From assembly GCA_022763485.1 (NCBI GenBank), contig JALEGX010000104.1, positions 1-57,604 on the forward strand: a stretch of 57,604 bases of DNA, written 5' to 3'. The position numbers and the translations under genes are program-made. The notes under the pieces are model-generated. The model had not been told where the DNA came from and did no database searches. It saw only the letters and a list, made by a program, of their open reading frames with translations. Below are positions 34,961-44,498 of the stretch, piece after piece (position 1 is the stretch's first letter; each line of letters opens with the position of its first letter). This DNA comes from Paracoccaceae bacterium (GTDB lineage Bacteria; Pseudomonadota; Alphaproteobacteria; Rhodobacterales; Rhodobacteraceae).

Positions 34961-34979
34961 TATCCCCCTGGGGGGGATA
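34961..34979. promoter_or_regulatory. G-tract operator for the CsoR/RcnR-family repressor
   Basis: TATCCCCC-TGG-GGGGGATA, a perfect 8-bp dyad around a central 3 nt, 8 nt upstream of the repressor ATG. AT-flanked C/G tracts are the recognised operator form for RcnR and NreA-type proteins. The position next to the start fits autoregulation. Confidence 0.8.
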
Positions 34980-34982
34980 TGG

Positions 34983-35669
34983 TCAAGCCGAGGCGTTGGT
35001 GTCCGGCTGCTCCTGGTATTCCAGATGTTCCTGAAGCGAGCTGCGCGCATCCGCGATATGAGCGCGGGTCAGCTCGGCCGCCCTGTCGGCATCCCCGGCT
35101 TCGCAGGCTTCCAGGATCTCAAGATGTTCCTTGCTGCTGTTGCCGATGCCATCGCTCAGCACCAGTTGCGCCCGCAGGTAGCGGTCGATCCGGTCCATCG
35201 AGTTCTCGATGACCTGGGTGTGGTAGTCCAACCCCGAAGCGCTGTAGAGCGTCTTGTGAAACATCCGGTTCAGGTCCCCGTATTCCATCGGGTCCTTGGC
35301 CTTTGCAAAGGCTTCCAGATATCCGCGCGCGGCTTCGATGATCTCGGGGGTCATGTTCGGCACGGCGGCGCGGATCACTTCGCATTCCAACAGGCACCGG
35401 AAATCAAAGATCTCTGCCGCTTCCTCCATCGATAGGGTGGCCACGACGGCCCCCTTGTAGCGCACGCTTTTGACCAGCCCCTGCTGTTCCAGCATGGTGA
35501 TGGCTTCGCGCACGGGGATGCGGGAGGTGTTGAAGCTGCGGGCGATTTCATCCTGACGCAACGGATCCCCATCGGACAATTCGCCTTCGATGATCGCCTT
35601 GCGGAGGGCGTTGAAGATGATCGTGGCCGCTGATGCGGTCTTGCCGATATCTACAGCTTTGAATTTCAT
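34983..35669 (-). CDS. GntR-family regulator, FCD subfamily
   Basis: The product has an N-terminal winged HTH (about 10-70, with DEIARSFNTSRIPVREAI) and a C-terminal all-helical FCD ligand domain, 228 residues in total. The start (MKFKAVDI) is set by GGAAGGG 7 nt upstream; an ATG eight codons earlier is less likely. The gene lies downstream of the formaldehyde dehydrogenase gene in the same direction but behind a strong terminator, and a GTATAC-centred site lies ahead of it. FCD regulators usually respond to small organic acids; the target is unknown. Confidence 0.88.
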   Translation of the reverse strand: MKFKAVDIGKTASAATIIFNALRKAIIEGELSDGDPLRQDEIARSFNTSRIPVREAITMLEQQGLVKSVRYKGAVVATLSMEEAAEIFDFRCLLECEVIRAAVPNMTPEIIEAARGYLEAFAKAKDPMEYGDLNRMFHKTLYSASGLDYHTQVIENSMDRIDRYLRAQLVLSDGIGNSSKEHLEILEACEAGDADRAAELTRAHIADARSSLQEHLEYQEQPDTNASA

Positions 35670-35738
35670 GGCTTTCCCTTCCGCTGCCTGCATCGGGAAC
35701 TATAGGCAGCGTCCGGAGATAAATCAAAGAAATTGAAT

Positions 35739-35750
35739 ATTGTATACGAA
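35739..35750. promoter_or_regulatory. Candidate GntR/FCD operator
   Basis: ATTGTATACGAA, with a GTATAC palindromic core, about 75 nt upstream of the GntR-family start. FCD-type regulators commonly bind TNGTATACNA-like sites, so autoregulation is likely. Only one copy is seen. Confidence 0.5.
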
Positions 35751-35800
35751 ACCGGGAAATCATTCGCGTTCCGCCCGTATTGGGCGAGCGATCATTCCGG

Positions 35801-35834
35801 AAAAATGCAGGCGACAGAAGGGTCTGTCGCCTGC
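35801..35834 (-). terminator. Rho-independent terminator after the formaldehyde dehydrogenase gene
   Basis: On the minus strand an 11-bp perfect stem (GCAGGCGACAG / CTGTCGCCTGC) with a 6-nt loop is followed by ATTTTTCC, about 35 nt past the stop codon. Confidence 0.9.
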
Positions 35835-35867
35835 GATAGCTTTGGTTCGGGCGCTGTCGCGTCCGGA

Positions 35868-36983
<1,116 letters not shown>

Positions 36984-37391
36984 CTGATCAATCCTTTGCG
37001 TCGTTTCGTGTTTTCTGGCAATCCGCCTGCCGTTCCGTTTCTGGGGTCCGGGCAAGGTGCGGCCTTTTGGCGGGATCCACATATTCTTGGTTAGCGAAGC
37101 CGGGAATGTGACGCAAGCTTGGCGACACGCTGGACCGTTTGCGATCCACCGCTGGTCTGAACGCGGCGGCGCTTCGGAAAACGGTTCCCGGTCTCTTCTT
37201 TTCTGGCCTCCCCAAAGCCTGTTCTTATGGCGCTCAGCCTATCTCCGAGCGCGTGTTGCACTTCCGCTCGAATGCGACTGCGATCAGGTTATATGCGGCA
37301 TCCGGGCAAAAGGAATATCTGAAAATTCCGAGCGTTTGCTTCGATTATTCCGAGGTCAACGGATTTGCGGGTCTGGGGCGCGTTTCACCCC
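36984..37391. other. Gene-free region between frmA and the copA operator
   Basis: About 400 nt with no convincing coding frame, RNA gene or repeat. It should contain the frmA promoter on the minus strand; I see no clear operator there. The copA promoter/operator begins at its right edge. Confidence 0.5.
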
Positions 37392-37422
37392 TTGACCTTC
37401 CCGTCACTGGAAGCCCCGTATG
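37392..37422 (+). promoter_or_regulatory. CueR-type copper promoter/operator of copA
   Basis: A TTGACC -35 element overlaps the dyad ACCTTCC-N7-GGAAGCC, one base from a perfect CueR dyad, with a -10-like CGTATG after a 19-nt spacer. The overlong spacer and dyad are the hallmark of MerR/CueR-activated promoters. CueR is encoded downstream of copA. Confidence 0.85.
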
Positions 37423-37455
37423 AGAGGGCGGAAGAACGACTCAGAAAGTGTGCCC

Positions 37456-39948
37456 ATGTCCTCGCCGCTGCCCATTTCACTACAAATCACCGGACTGAAT
37501 TGTGCGGGCTGCGCAGGGCGTGCAGAGCGCGCGCTTGCTGCTGTCGACGGGGTTGCAGAGGCACGGGTGAACCTGGCCACGGCAACCGCGCAGGTTGAGG
37601 GGGCCGAGCATCTGATGCCGGAGCTTGTCGCCGCTCTGAACACCGCCGGATACCCCGCCGCGACCGAGGAGGTCGTGCTTCAGATCACCGGGATGAACTG
37701 CGCGTCCTGTGTCGGGCGCATCGAACGCGCCCTGAGCGCAGAACCGGGCGTAACCTCGGTGTCGGTCAATCTGGCGGATGAAACGGCGCGTCTGACGCAT
37801 GTTGCAGGTTTCACCAGCGCTGCCGAGCTGGTTCGGATCGTGGAAGGCGCAGGATATCAGGCAGGGGTGGCGCAAGCGGATACTTCGGCCACGGACACGC
37901 GTGAGGACAGGCAGGCCGCAGAAAGCGCGCGCTTGCTGCGCCAGGTCATCTGGGCCGCGGCGCTGACGCTGCCTGTATTCGTGGTCGAGATGGGCGGACA
38001 TGTGTTCCCGCCCTTGCACCACTGGCTGATGCGCACATTCGGTATGCAACCGCTGTATCTGTTCCAGTTCCTGCTGACGACAGCGGTGCTGCTGGGGCCC
38101 GGACGCATGTTCTACACCCGTGGGTTCCGCTCTCTGTTCCGCGGGGCACCTGATATGAACGCCCTTGTCGCGATGGGCACCTCGGCTGCTTACGGCTTTT
38201 CGGTCCTGTCCACTTTTGGCCCGGGTGTGCTGCCGTTTGGAACAGCGAATGTGTACTACGAGGCCGCGGCGGTGATCGTGGTGCTGATCCTGGCCGGACG
38301 CTGGATGGAAGCGCGTGCCAAAGGGCGCACGGGCGCTGCCATCCGCAAGCTGGTGGGGCTGCAATCGCGTGAAGCGATGGTGCTGCGCAACGGCGAGGCC
38401 ATTGCGCTTGCCATTGATGAGATCCGCGTCGGCGACCTTGTGCGGGTGCGCCCGGGCGAACGGATCGCAGTGGACGCCACGGTCGAACGCGGCAGCTCCT
38501 TTGTGGATGAAAGCATGATCACCGGCGAGCCGGTGCCCACCAGCAAGGACACGGGCAGCAGTGTCACCGGTGGAACAGTGAACGGAAACGGAAGCCTTGA
38601 AATCCGTGTGTCACGGATCGGCAAGGACACGGCGCTGGCCCAGATCATTACTCTGATCGAGCAGGCGCAAGGCGCGAAGCTGCCGGTTCAGACGCTGGTC
38701 GACCGGATCACCATGTGGTTCGTGCCCGCGGTCATCGGCATCGCGGCGCTGACGGTTTTGGTCTGGGCGATGTTCGGACCTGCACCGGCGCTGCCGCTGG
38801 CGCTGGTCGCGGGGGTGTCGGTGCTGATCATTGCCTGCCCCTGTGCGATGGGTCTGGCCACGCCCACATCCATCATGGTGGGCACCGGGCGGGGCGCCGA
38901 ACTGGGCGTTCTGTTCCGCAAAGGGGATGCGCTGCAAGGCTTGCAGGACGTCAGGGTGCTGGCCTTTGACAAGACCGGCACGCTGACCCAGGGCAAGCCC
39001 GAACTGACCGCTTTGGAAGTCGCCGCCGGTTTTGACCGGGCCGCTGTCCTGCGTCTGGCTGCTGCCGCAGAAACGGGGTCCGAACATCCGATCGCCAGGG
39101 CGATTGTCGATGCCGCCGGGGCGGATCTGCCCCAGGCAGAGCAGGTAAAGGCCATTCCGGGCTACGGCATTTCGGCGCTGGTTGACGGTGTGCAAGTCCT
39201 GATCGGCGCAGATCGCCTGATGGCCCGCGATGGTATCGACATCACGCCGCTGGCGGGCCGGGCTGACGCGCTGGCCGGACTGGGGGCGACGCCGTTCTAT
39301 GTGGCGCTGGATGGCAAGCTGGCAGCGGTGATCGGTGTGTCGGATCCGATCAAACCTGGTGCGGCACCCGCCATCAAAGCCTTGCAGCATATGGGAATTG
39401 CGGTGGCCATGCTGACCGGTGACAACACCCGCACGGCAAAGGCAATCGCCGCGCAGCTGGGCATTGATGAGGTCCATGCGGAACTGCTGCCGGCGGATAA
39501 GGTCACCACGCTGGAACAGCTGCGCACGTCCTACGGACCGTTGGCCTTTGTTGGTGACGGGATCAACGATGCGCCGGCTCTGGCGGCGGCGGATGTCGGG
39601 CTGGCCATCGGCACAGGGACCGATGTCGCAATCGAAGCCGCCGACGTGGTGTTGATCTCCGGTGATCTGCAAGGTGTGGTCAACGCGGTTGACCTGAGCC
39701 GCCAAACCCTGCGCAATATTCGGCAGAACCTGTTCTGGGCTTTCGGCTACAACGTGATGCTGGTGCCGGTCGCGGCCGGTGTTCTTTATCCCTTTGGGGG
39801 GCCGATGTTGTCACCGATGCTGGGGGCAGGGGCCATGGCGTTGTCCAGCGTTTTCGTGCTGAGCAATGCGCTGCGTCTGCGCCGGTTCCGACCTGTCGGG
39901 CGCGCATCTGAACAGGCAACCCAGCCGGCGCTTGCCGCAGCAGAGTAG
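37456..39948 (+). CDS. copA: Cu(I)-exporting P1B-type ATPase
   Basis: Inner-membrane copper pump of 830 residues. It has two N-terminal heavy-metal domains with CxxC at C16/C19 and C82/C85, eight likely membrane spans, the copper-binding CPC motif at 461-463, the phosphorylation motif DKTGT at 505, and the GDGINDAPAL hinge. I start it at MSSPLP because the earlier in-frame ATG at 37420 lies inside the predicted -10 region of the CueR promoter and could not be in that transcript. It is followed 8 nt later by cueR. It would protect the cell from copper and may supply copper for NosZ indirectly. Confidence 0.95.
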   Translation: MSSPLPISLQITGLNCAGCAGRAERALAAVDGVAEARVNLATATAQVEGAEHLMPELVAALNTAGYPAATEEVVLQITGMNCASCVGRIERALSAEPGVTSVSVNLADETARLTHVAGFTSAAELVRIVEGAGYQAGVAQADTSATDTREDRQAAESARLLRQVIWAAALTLPVFVVEMGGHVFPPLHHWLMRTFGMQPLYLFQFLLTTAVLLGPGRMFYTRGFRSLFRGAPDMNALVAMGTSAAYGFSVLSTFGPGVLPFGTANVYYEAAAVIVVLILAGRWMEARAKGRTGAAIRKLVGLQSREAMVLRNGEAIALAIDEIRVGDLVRVRPGERIAVDATVERGSSFVDESMITGEPVPTSKDTGSSVTGGTVNGNGSLEIRVSRIGKDTALAQIITLIEQAQGAKLPVQTLVDRITMWFVPAVIGIAALTVLVWAMFGPAPALPLALVAGVSVLIIACPCAMGLATPTSIMVGTGRGAELGVLFRKGDALQGLQDVRVLAFDKTGTLTQGKPELTALEVAAGFDRAAVLRLAAAAETGSEHPIARAIVDAAGADLPQAEQVKAIPGYGISALVDGVQVLIGADRLMARDGIDITPLAGRADALAGLGATPFYVALDGKLAAVIGVSDPIKPGAAPAIKALQHMGIAVAMLTGDNTRTAKAIAAQLGIDEVHAELLPADKVTTLEQLRTSYGPLAFVGDGINDAPALAAADVGLAIGTGTDVAIEAADVVLISGDLQGVVNAVDLSRQTLRNIRQNLFWAFGYNVMLVPVAAGVLYPFGGPMLSPMLGAGAMALSSVFVLSNALRLRRFRPVGRASEQATQPALAAAE

Positions 39949-39956
39949 GAGGTCAC

Positions 39957-40343
39957 ATGAACATCGGGGACGTTGCCAGCCGATCGGGGCTGCCTGCCAA
40001 AACCATCCGGTATTACGAGGAAATCGGCCTGATCCAGCCAGATCGGACCGCCAACGGCTATCGCAGCTTTTGTGAGGCGGACCTGCACAAGCTGGCCTTT
40101 CTGGGGCGGCTGCGCGCCTTGGGCTTCAGTATAGAGGACTGCCGCACACTGATGGCGCTTTATGAGGATGAAGCCCGCGCCAGTGCCGATGTGAAACAGG
40201 TTGCCCAGCAGCATCTGGAGCGGATCGAGGCCAAGATCCAGGATCTGGAGGCGGTGCGCGCCACATTGAGTGAGCTGGTCGACAGCTGCGCCGGGGACAG
40301 CCGACCGGACTGCCCCATCCTGAAGAACCTGTCCGGGGATTGA
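39957..40343 (+). CDS. cueR: CueR, MerR-family copper regulator
   Basis: Copper(I)-sensing activator of copA. The 128-residue product has the MerR HTH (MNIGDVASRSGLPAKTIRYYEE), a long dimerisation helix and the CueR metal loop with C111 and C119 eight residues apart (CAGDSRPDC). The spacing is diagnostic for CueR rather than ZntR or SoxR. AGGAGG precedes the ATG, 8 nt after copA. Its dyad is at the copA promoter, so it activates its own operon. Confidence 0.93.
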   Translation: MNIGDVASRSGLPAKTIRYYEEIGLIQPDRTANGYRSFCEADLHKLAFLGRLRALGFSIEDCRTLMALYEDEARASADVKQVAQQHLERIEAKIQDLEAVRATLSELVDSCAGDSRPDCPILKNLSGD

Positions 40344-40387
40344 GATTTGGCACGTGCAACCGGCCCGCGCTCAGGGGCGGAGCACTG

Positions 40388-41470
40388 TCAGAGAAAATCG
40401 GTCAGACGGCGCGCGCCGGGAACCGCTGCGGTCAGATGGACAATGGTGTCGGGCTCTGAAGTGAACCAGGCAAAAGATCCCCAGGCCAGTTCCGACATGG
40501 TCTTGCGAAAGCCGGGGCTGCTCCGGTCCAGATAGGCGGTCACGAATGTGATTTGGGACCGTGTGAAGCCAGCGGCATCCGTGAGCGCATAAAGCGCTGC
40601 CTGCCTGCGATGCGAGATTGGGCCATCGGTTGCGACCACTTCGACAAAGACGATCAACGGGTCAGTGGGACCCAGATCCGCCAGGATGAGATCAGGCAGA
40701 TCTCTGTCCGCTTCAATATTCAGACCGATGGAGGCGGCGATGCCGTCGTCCCTGGCGACAACCTTGTTGCCGCTTTCGCTGAGCCACAACACCGCCGGGA
40801 CTTGCAGAAAGGCAGGGGCGAAGTCCTCGACCACCGCCTTTGAGATCACAGAGCTTGGTCCGGGCGCAAGGTTTCGTGTCTCACCGTTGGGGAACCGCAC
40901 GCTGACGGCGGTCTTGCTGGCGGCCGTCCCGGCCTGCATCAGGGAAACACGCGCAAGGGCGCTCTTGGACAGGTGATTTTTCTGAAACTCCGCAATGGCG
41001 GTATCCAGATCGGCGCCCTCCAGACCGGGATCGAACAATCCGGCGAAATCCGGGATCAGCGCATAGCGGGGCTTGCTTGATGTCGTCGGCAGGTCGTTTC
41101 TGGCATAAACGGCCCCGATGTTGACCAGACCTTCCCGCAAGGTTTCATCCCGGATCGGTTCACGCGTGTTATCCGCGTACCACCGCTCCCCCGGCACGAC
41201 ATAGTTCCGCTTGAGCACGCCGTCTGCATAGGCCAGGCGGGCGGCTGTGTCGCTCTGACAGGCCTGCTCTTCCGACATGCGATAGACGTGAATCGGACCA
41301 AGGAAACGATCGCTCCCTTCCACGGCACCGATATACAACATGGTAAAGACGGTGCTCGCGGACAGCTGACGGATGCAATAGGTGCGGTTCGGTGTGCCCT
41401 CTGGGAAGATGCGCGACAGGCGCTCTTCGATCACGTCGCGGGTCACATAGGGTGGGAGTTCGGTTGTCAC
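40388..41470 (-). CDS. BsuBI/PstI-family type II restriction endonuclease
   Basis: The 360-residue protein's C-terminal half matches the BsuBI/PstI endonuclease domain: a PDLILAD block followed by VFVEVVATDGPIS with the conserved acidic and TDGP residues, then a helix-rich end. Prototype enzymes cut CTGCAG, but this member's site is not shown by the sequence. It lies 4 nt after a DNA adenine methyltransferase gene, so the two form a restriction-modification unit. The methylase-first order would protect the host before cutting begins. Confidence 0.88.
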   Translation of the reverse strand: MTTELPPYVTRDVIEERLSRIFPEGTPNRTYCIRQLSASTVFTMLYIGAVEGSDRFLGPIHVYRMSEEQACQSDTAARLAYADGVLKRNYVVPGERWYADNTREPIRDETLREGLVNIGAVYARNDLPTTSSKPRYALIPDFAGLFDPGLEGADLDTAIAEFQKNHLSKSALARVSLMQAGTAASKTAVSVRFPNGETRNLAPGPSSVISKAVVEDFAPAFLQVPAVLWLSESGNKVVARDDGIAASIGLNIEADRDLPDLILADLGPTDPLIVFVEVVATDGPISHRRQAALYALTDAAGFTRSQITFVTAYLDRSSPGFRKTMSELAWGSFAWFTSEPDTIVHLTAAVPGARRLTDFL

Positions 41471-41474
41471 GGAT

Positions 41475-43319
41475 CTATCCCTGATACAGTCGATGGCACT
41501 CGTCCTCGATGTCCTGCCGTGCCGCGCCGTCGGAAATCAGAGTTCGCAAGCGGCCCAATGCATCCGGTGCGGGCAAGGGCAGGGCTTCGAGCTCATAGGC
41601 CGAAACGGCGACGCTGCCACTGACACACCGAAAGGCCTGGTCGGCCGCGCGACTGTTCAGAAACGCGGCAAGCACTTCGGGAGGGACTTGGGGGGTGTCA
41701 TCCAGTGGCTTGAGCATATTGAGGTGGTTTTCCACCACGACGCCGCCGTGCTGCTCGATGAAGCGATCGGGCAGGGCGGCCGCGATCAGGCGGCGGTGCT
41801 GTTCCTTTGCCGTGGTGCGTTGCAGCAAAACGCAGGAGCGGTGCGAAATCAGCCAGTCGTCTTTGCTGCGGATCTCGAACCACGGCTCATGGTTGCGCTT
41901 GCGGGCGCGCCACTCGAACCGGCCGTCCGGCAGAACGGACTCGGCCCAGATCAGGGGCAGTCGTCCCTTGGCCTTGCGGGGATGGAGCTGGTCCTTGAAG
42001 CGGTTCCAGACCAGCGGCCCGGTGCTGACCTTGTACCCCCAATCGACCAGGTGATGGGTGCAGCGCTGCAGGGCCTGCACGGTTGTGACCTGCTCGATGT
42101 TGCGGGGCAAGATCCAGGGGAGCGAGGGATTGGCGGGCAGGTCCAACCTGTCCAAGGTGTTGATCTTCAGTTCTCGGGGGCTGGTGACGTGGATTTCATG
42201 CACGTGGACCGGCGCACGATCACCGCCCCGTCGGTAGGTCGCCAACAGTGTTTCCTGCAAAACGTCATCAAACACATGTCGGCGCGCTGCGACAAAGTCC
42301 AGGTGTCGCGGTGGGGCCTCGCTGCCAAGCAGCGCGCGCAGGTTCTTGAAATACTCGCCTGCAAGGAAACTGGTCGGCGTCACGAATGCAATCACGCCAT
42401 CCGCGCGGGCGTGGCGCAACGCGACATCGGTGAAAACACCATACAGATTGGCATGGCCGAACAGGCTGCGCTTGAATTTTTCGCGAAGGTCTTGGGACAG
42501 GCGTGTCCGCGCGTAAGGGGGGTTGCCGATGACAAGGTCAAACCGATTGCGCGGCGTTGGCTTCTGCAAGCTATCACACACGGTTACAAGGTTCGGGGCC
42601 GGTTTCCCGGTGATGGCCGAAAAGGGCAGCAGGACCGTATCCACCGCGATTTGCGCCAGCCAGGCGCCGAAGGGGTCAATCTCATACCCGCGCAGCCGAT
42701 TTGCGATGTTTTCCAGCAGGATGCGGGGGCTGCATCCGGGCAATTGCGCAATGATGTGTTTTGCGATCGGCGCAAGGAAGGCGCCGCCGCCGCAAGCGGG
42801 ATCCAGGACGCGACAGTTGGACCAATGAACGCCCGTTTGGGTCGCCATGTCGATCAGGCGCTCTGTCAGCACTGGCGGCGTGTAGTAGATCCCGTGGGCA
42901 GAGCGATAGCTTGCCGGCAGGATATAGGTATAGGTCAGGCCGATCTGATACGCGGCGATTTCGGGTTCCAGTTGGGCCGCCAACTTGCCAATGGAGTCCG
43001 CGATACCGGTCAGCGAGGTATCCAAGGTGTATTTTGGCAAACTGCGATACGGCTGCCGGAGCGGGACATCCGCCCCGTGGCGTGCGCAGGAGGTCTGCCA
43101 CCAGCTGAGCACCATTGAACGGCCAAACTGATGTGACAGCTCCAGCCGCGCCTCGTCGGACATGGACCTGGCAACCGCACGTACCATGACGCGCGCATTC
43201 TGCATGCTGGTGGCCAGACGCGCATCATCACCGGCGGCCGTGGCCGGGGCCGCCTGCGGTTCGATTGGTGAAGATGCCTGCGAGCCTGACAAGCCAGAGC
43301 CTCCCGTTTTGTTCTGCAT
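41475..43319 (-). CDS. Type II N6-adenine DNA methyltransferase
   Basis: The 614-residue methyltransferase has the AdoMet-binding motif I DPACGGGAFLAPIAKHI near residue 172 and the catalytic NPPYARTRL motif IV near 269, followed by a large C-terminal target-recognition region. NPPY marks an amino-methylase of the N6-adenine type, as expected for partners of BsuBI/PstI nucleases. It precedes the nuclease gene by 4 nt and probably shares its promoter. The first 60 residues are low-complexity and the start could be further in. Confidence 0.9.
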   Translation of the reverse strand: MQNKTGGSGLSGSQASSPIEPQAAPATAAGDDARLATSMQNARVMVRAVARSMSDEARLELSHQFGRSMVLSWWQTSCARHGADVPLRQPYRSLPKYTLDTSLTGIADSIGKLAAQLEPEIAAYQIGLTYTYILPASYRSAHGIYYTPPVLTERLIDMATQTGVHWSNCRVLDPACGGGAFLAPIAKHIIAQLPGCSPRILLENIANRLRGYEIDPFGAWLAQIAVDTVLLPFSAITGKPAPNLVTVCDSLQKPTPRNRFDLVIGNPPYARTRLSQDLREKFKRSLFGHANLYGVFTDVALRHARADGVIAFVTPTSFLAGEYFKNLRALLGSEAPPRHLDFVAARRHVFDDVLQETLLATYRRGGDRAPVHVHEIHVTSPRELKINTLDRLDLPANPSLPWILPRNIEQVTTVQALQRCTHHLVDWGYKVSTGPLVWNRFKDQLHPRKAKGRLPLIWAESVLPDGRFEWRARKRNHEPWFEIRSKDDWLISHRSCVLLQRTTAKEQHRRLIAAALPDRFIEQHGGVVVENHLNMLKPLDDTPQVPPEVLAAFLNSRAADQAFRCVSGSVAVSAYELEALPLPAPDALGRLRTLISDGAARQDIEDECHRLYQG

Positions 43320-43450
43320 ATTAGTGCGAGACTGGCGGGAAGATAAACTCCCAAACGGCCTGCCCGACCGGGCCGGAGGCAGGCGATCGACCGAAGGGTA
43401 GGCTGACCGGATTCAGGTGGGGCCGTGCGCGGGGGCGTGCCCCAGTTGGA

Positions 43451-44359
43451 TTACCCAAGCGCTGCCTGTTCAGTTCCCGCCTCTTCCACGATCCAATCGC
43501 GAAAGGCCTTGAGCTGGGGCTGGTCCATCGCATCGGGGGGATAGACCAGATGATAGGAGCGCGAAGGGGTATACGCATCGCGAAATGGCCGGATCAGCTG
43601 TTCGGATTGCAATTCCGCCTGGATCAGCGGCAACAGCCCCAGTGCGACGCCCTGACCGGAGAGGACCGCGCGCAAAAGCACACTGGAGTCGTCGATGACC
43701 ACACCGGGCAGGCGGCCACCCGTTTCAACACCCATCGCGCTGAACCATTCCAGCCAGTCGAACTGGTCTTTCCAGTGCAGAAGCGGCAGGCGCAACAGGT
43801 CCTCTGGCTGTTGAGGGACGTCACCACCACCCAGCAGAGCCGGGCCGAGGATCGGCGAGGTTTCGAAGCGCAGAAGCGGTTCGGACACCAAATGTGGCCA
43901 GCGCCCGTCCCCCCAGGCCAGCATCATGTCTGTTTGGCCGTCCGAAAACTCGACCCCGCCGGGGGAATAATGCAGGTGCAGCCCGGTTTCGGGAAAGCGT
44001 TGCCAGAAACTGAAGAGGCGCCGGGCCAGCCATTGCGAGCCGATCAGCGCCCCGACGCCCACGGTGATCGATTCCCGGCTGGCGGTCTGCCGCGCGTCCT
44101 CAATCGCCTTGTCCAACCGGGCAAAGATGGCCTCGCAGGCGGCCGCAAACTGGCGGCCCGCTTCGGTCAGCTCGACCGATTGCGCATTGCGCGAGAATAG
44201 GGCGCAACCGAGGTGCCGTTCCAGCGCCTTGATCTGGGAGCTGACGGCCGTTGGTGTCACCCCCAGCGCGGCGGCGGCGCGTTTGAAGTTCTCATGCTGG
44301 GCGGCAACGGCAAAGACCCGTATCGTGCCAAGGGGCGGTTGCTCGGAGATATTTGCCAT
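43451..44359 (-). CDS. LysR-family transcriptional regulator
   Basis: The 302-residue GcvA-like LysR protein has an HTH at about residues 8-66 (FAVAAQHENFKRAAAALGVTP) and a C-terminal effector domain. It is divergent from the Rieske oxygenase operon at 44499, and the 139-nt gap contains a perfect 7-bp dyad, so it most likely controls that operon and itself. The effector is unknown, presumably the substrate or an intermediate of the pathway. Confidence 0.9.
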   Translation of the reverse strand: MANISEQPPLGTIRVFAVAAQHENFKRAAAALGVTPTAVSSQIKALERHLGCALFSRNAQSVELTEAGRQFAAACEAIFARLDKAIEDARQTASRESITVGVGALIGSQWLARRLFSFWQRFPETGLHLHYSPGGVEFSDGQTDMMLAWGDGRWPHLVSEPLLRFETSPILGPALLGGGDVPQQPEDLLRLPLLHWKDQFDWLEWFSAMGVETGGRLPGVVIDDSSVLLRAVLSGQGVALGLLPLIQAELQSEQLIRPFRDAYTPSRSYHLVYPPDAMDQPQLKAFRDWIVEEAGTEQAALG

Positions 44360-44394
44360 GATTAGGTCAACCTGAAGTTACCCTAGGTGTAGAA

Positions 44395-44415
44395 ATCTTT
44401 TATCTGTCAAAAGAT
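44395..44415. promoter_or_regulatory. Dyad in the LysR/Rieske divergent region
   Basis: ATCTTTT-N7-AAAAGAT, a perfect 7-bp inverted repeat containing the T-N11-A spacing used by LysR proteins, between the divergent starts. It is likely the LysR binding site. Confidence 0.6.
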
Positions 44416-44498
44416 GTGAGAGCAAGGCAGGTTATCGGTCGAAACACAGCCAGGTAACGCGCCGCAACACGATGTTCCGCGGCCGCGGCGGAGGTCTC

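Noticed and set aside
37420-37422. First in-frame ATG as the copA start
   Set aside because: It overlaps the predicted -10 element of the CueR-type promoter.
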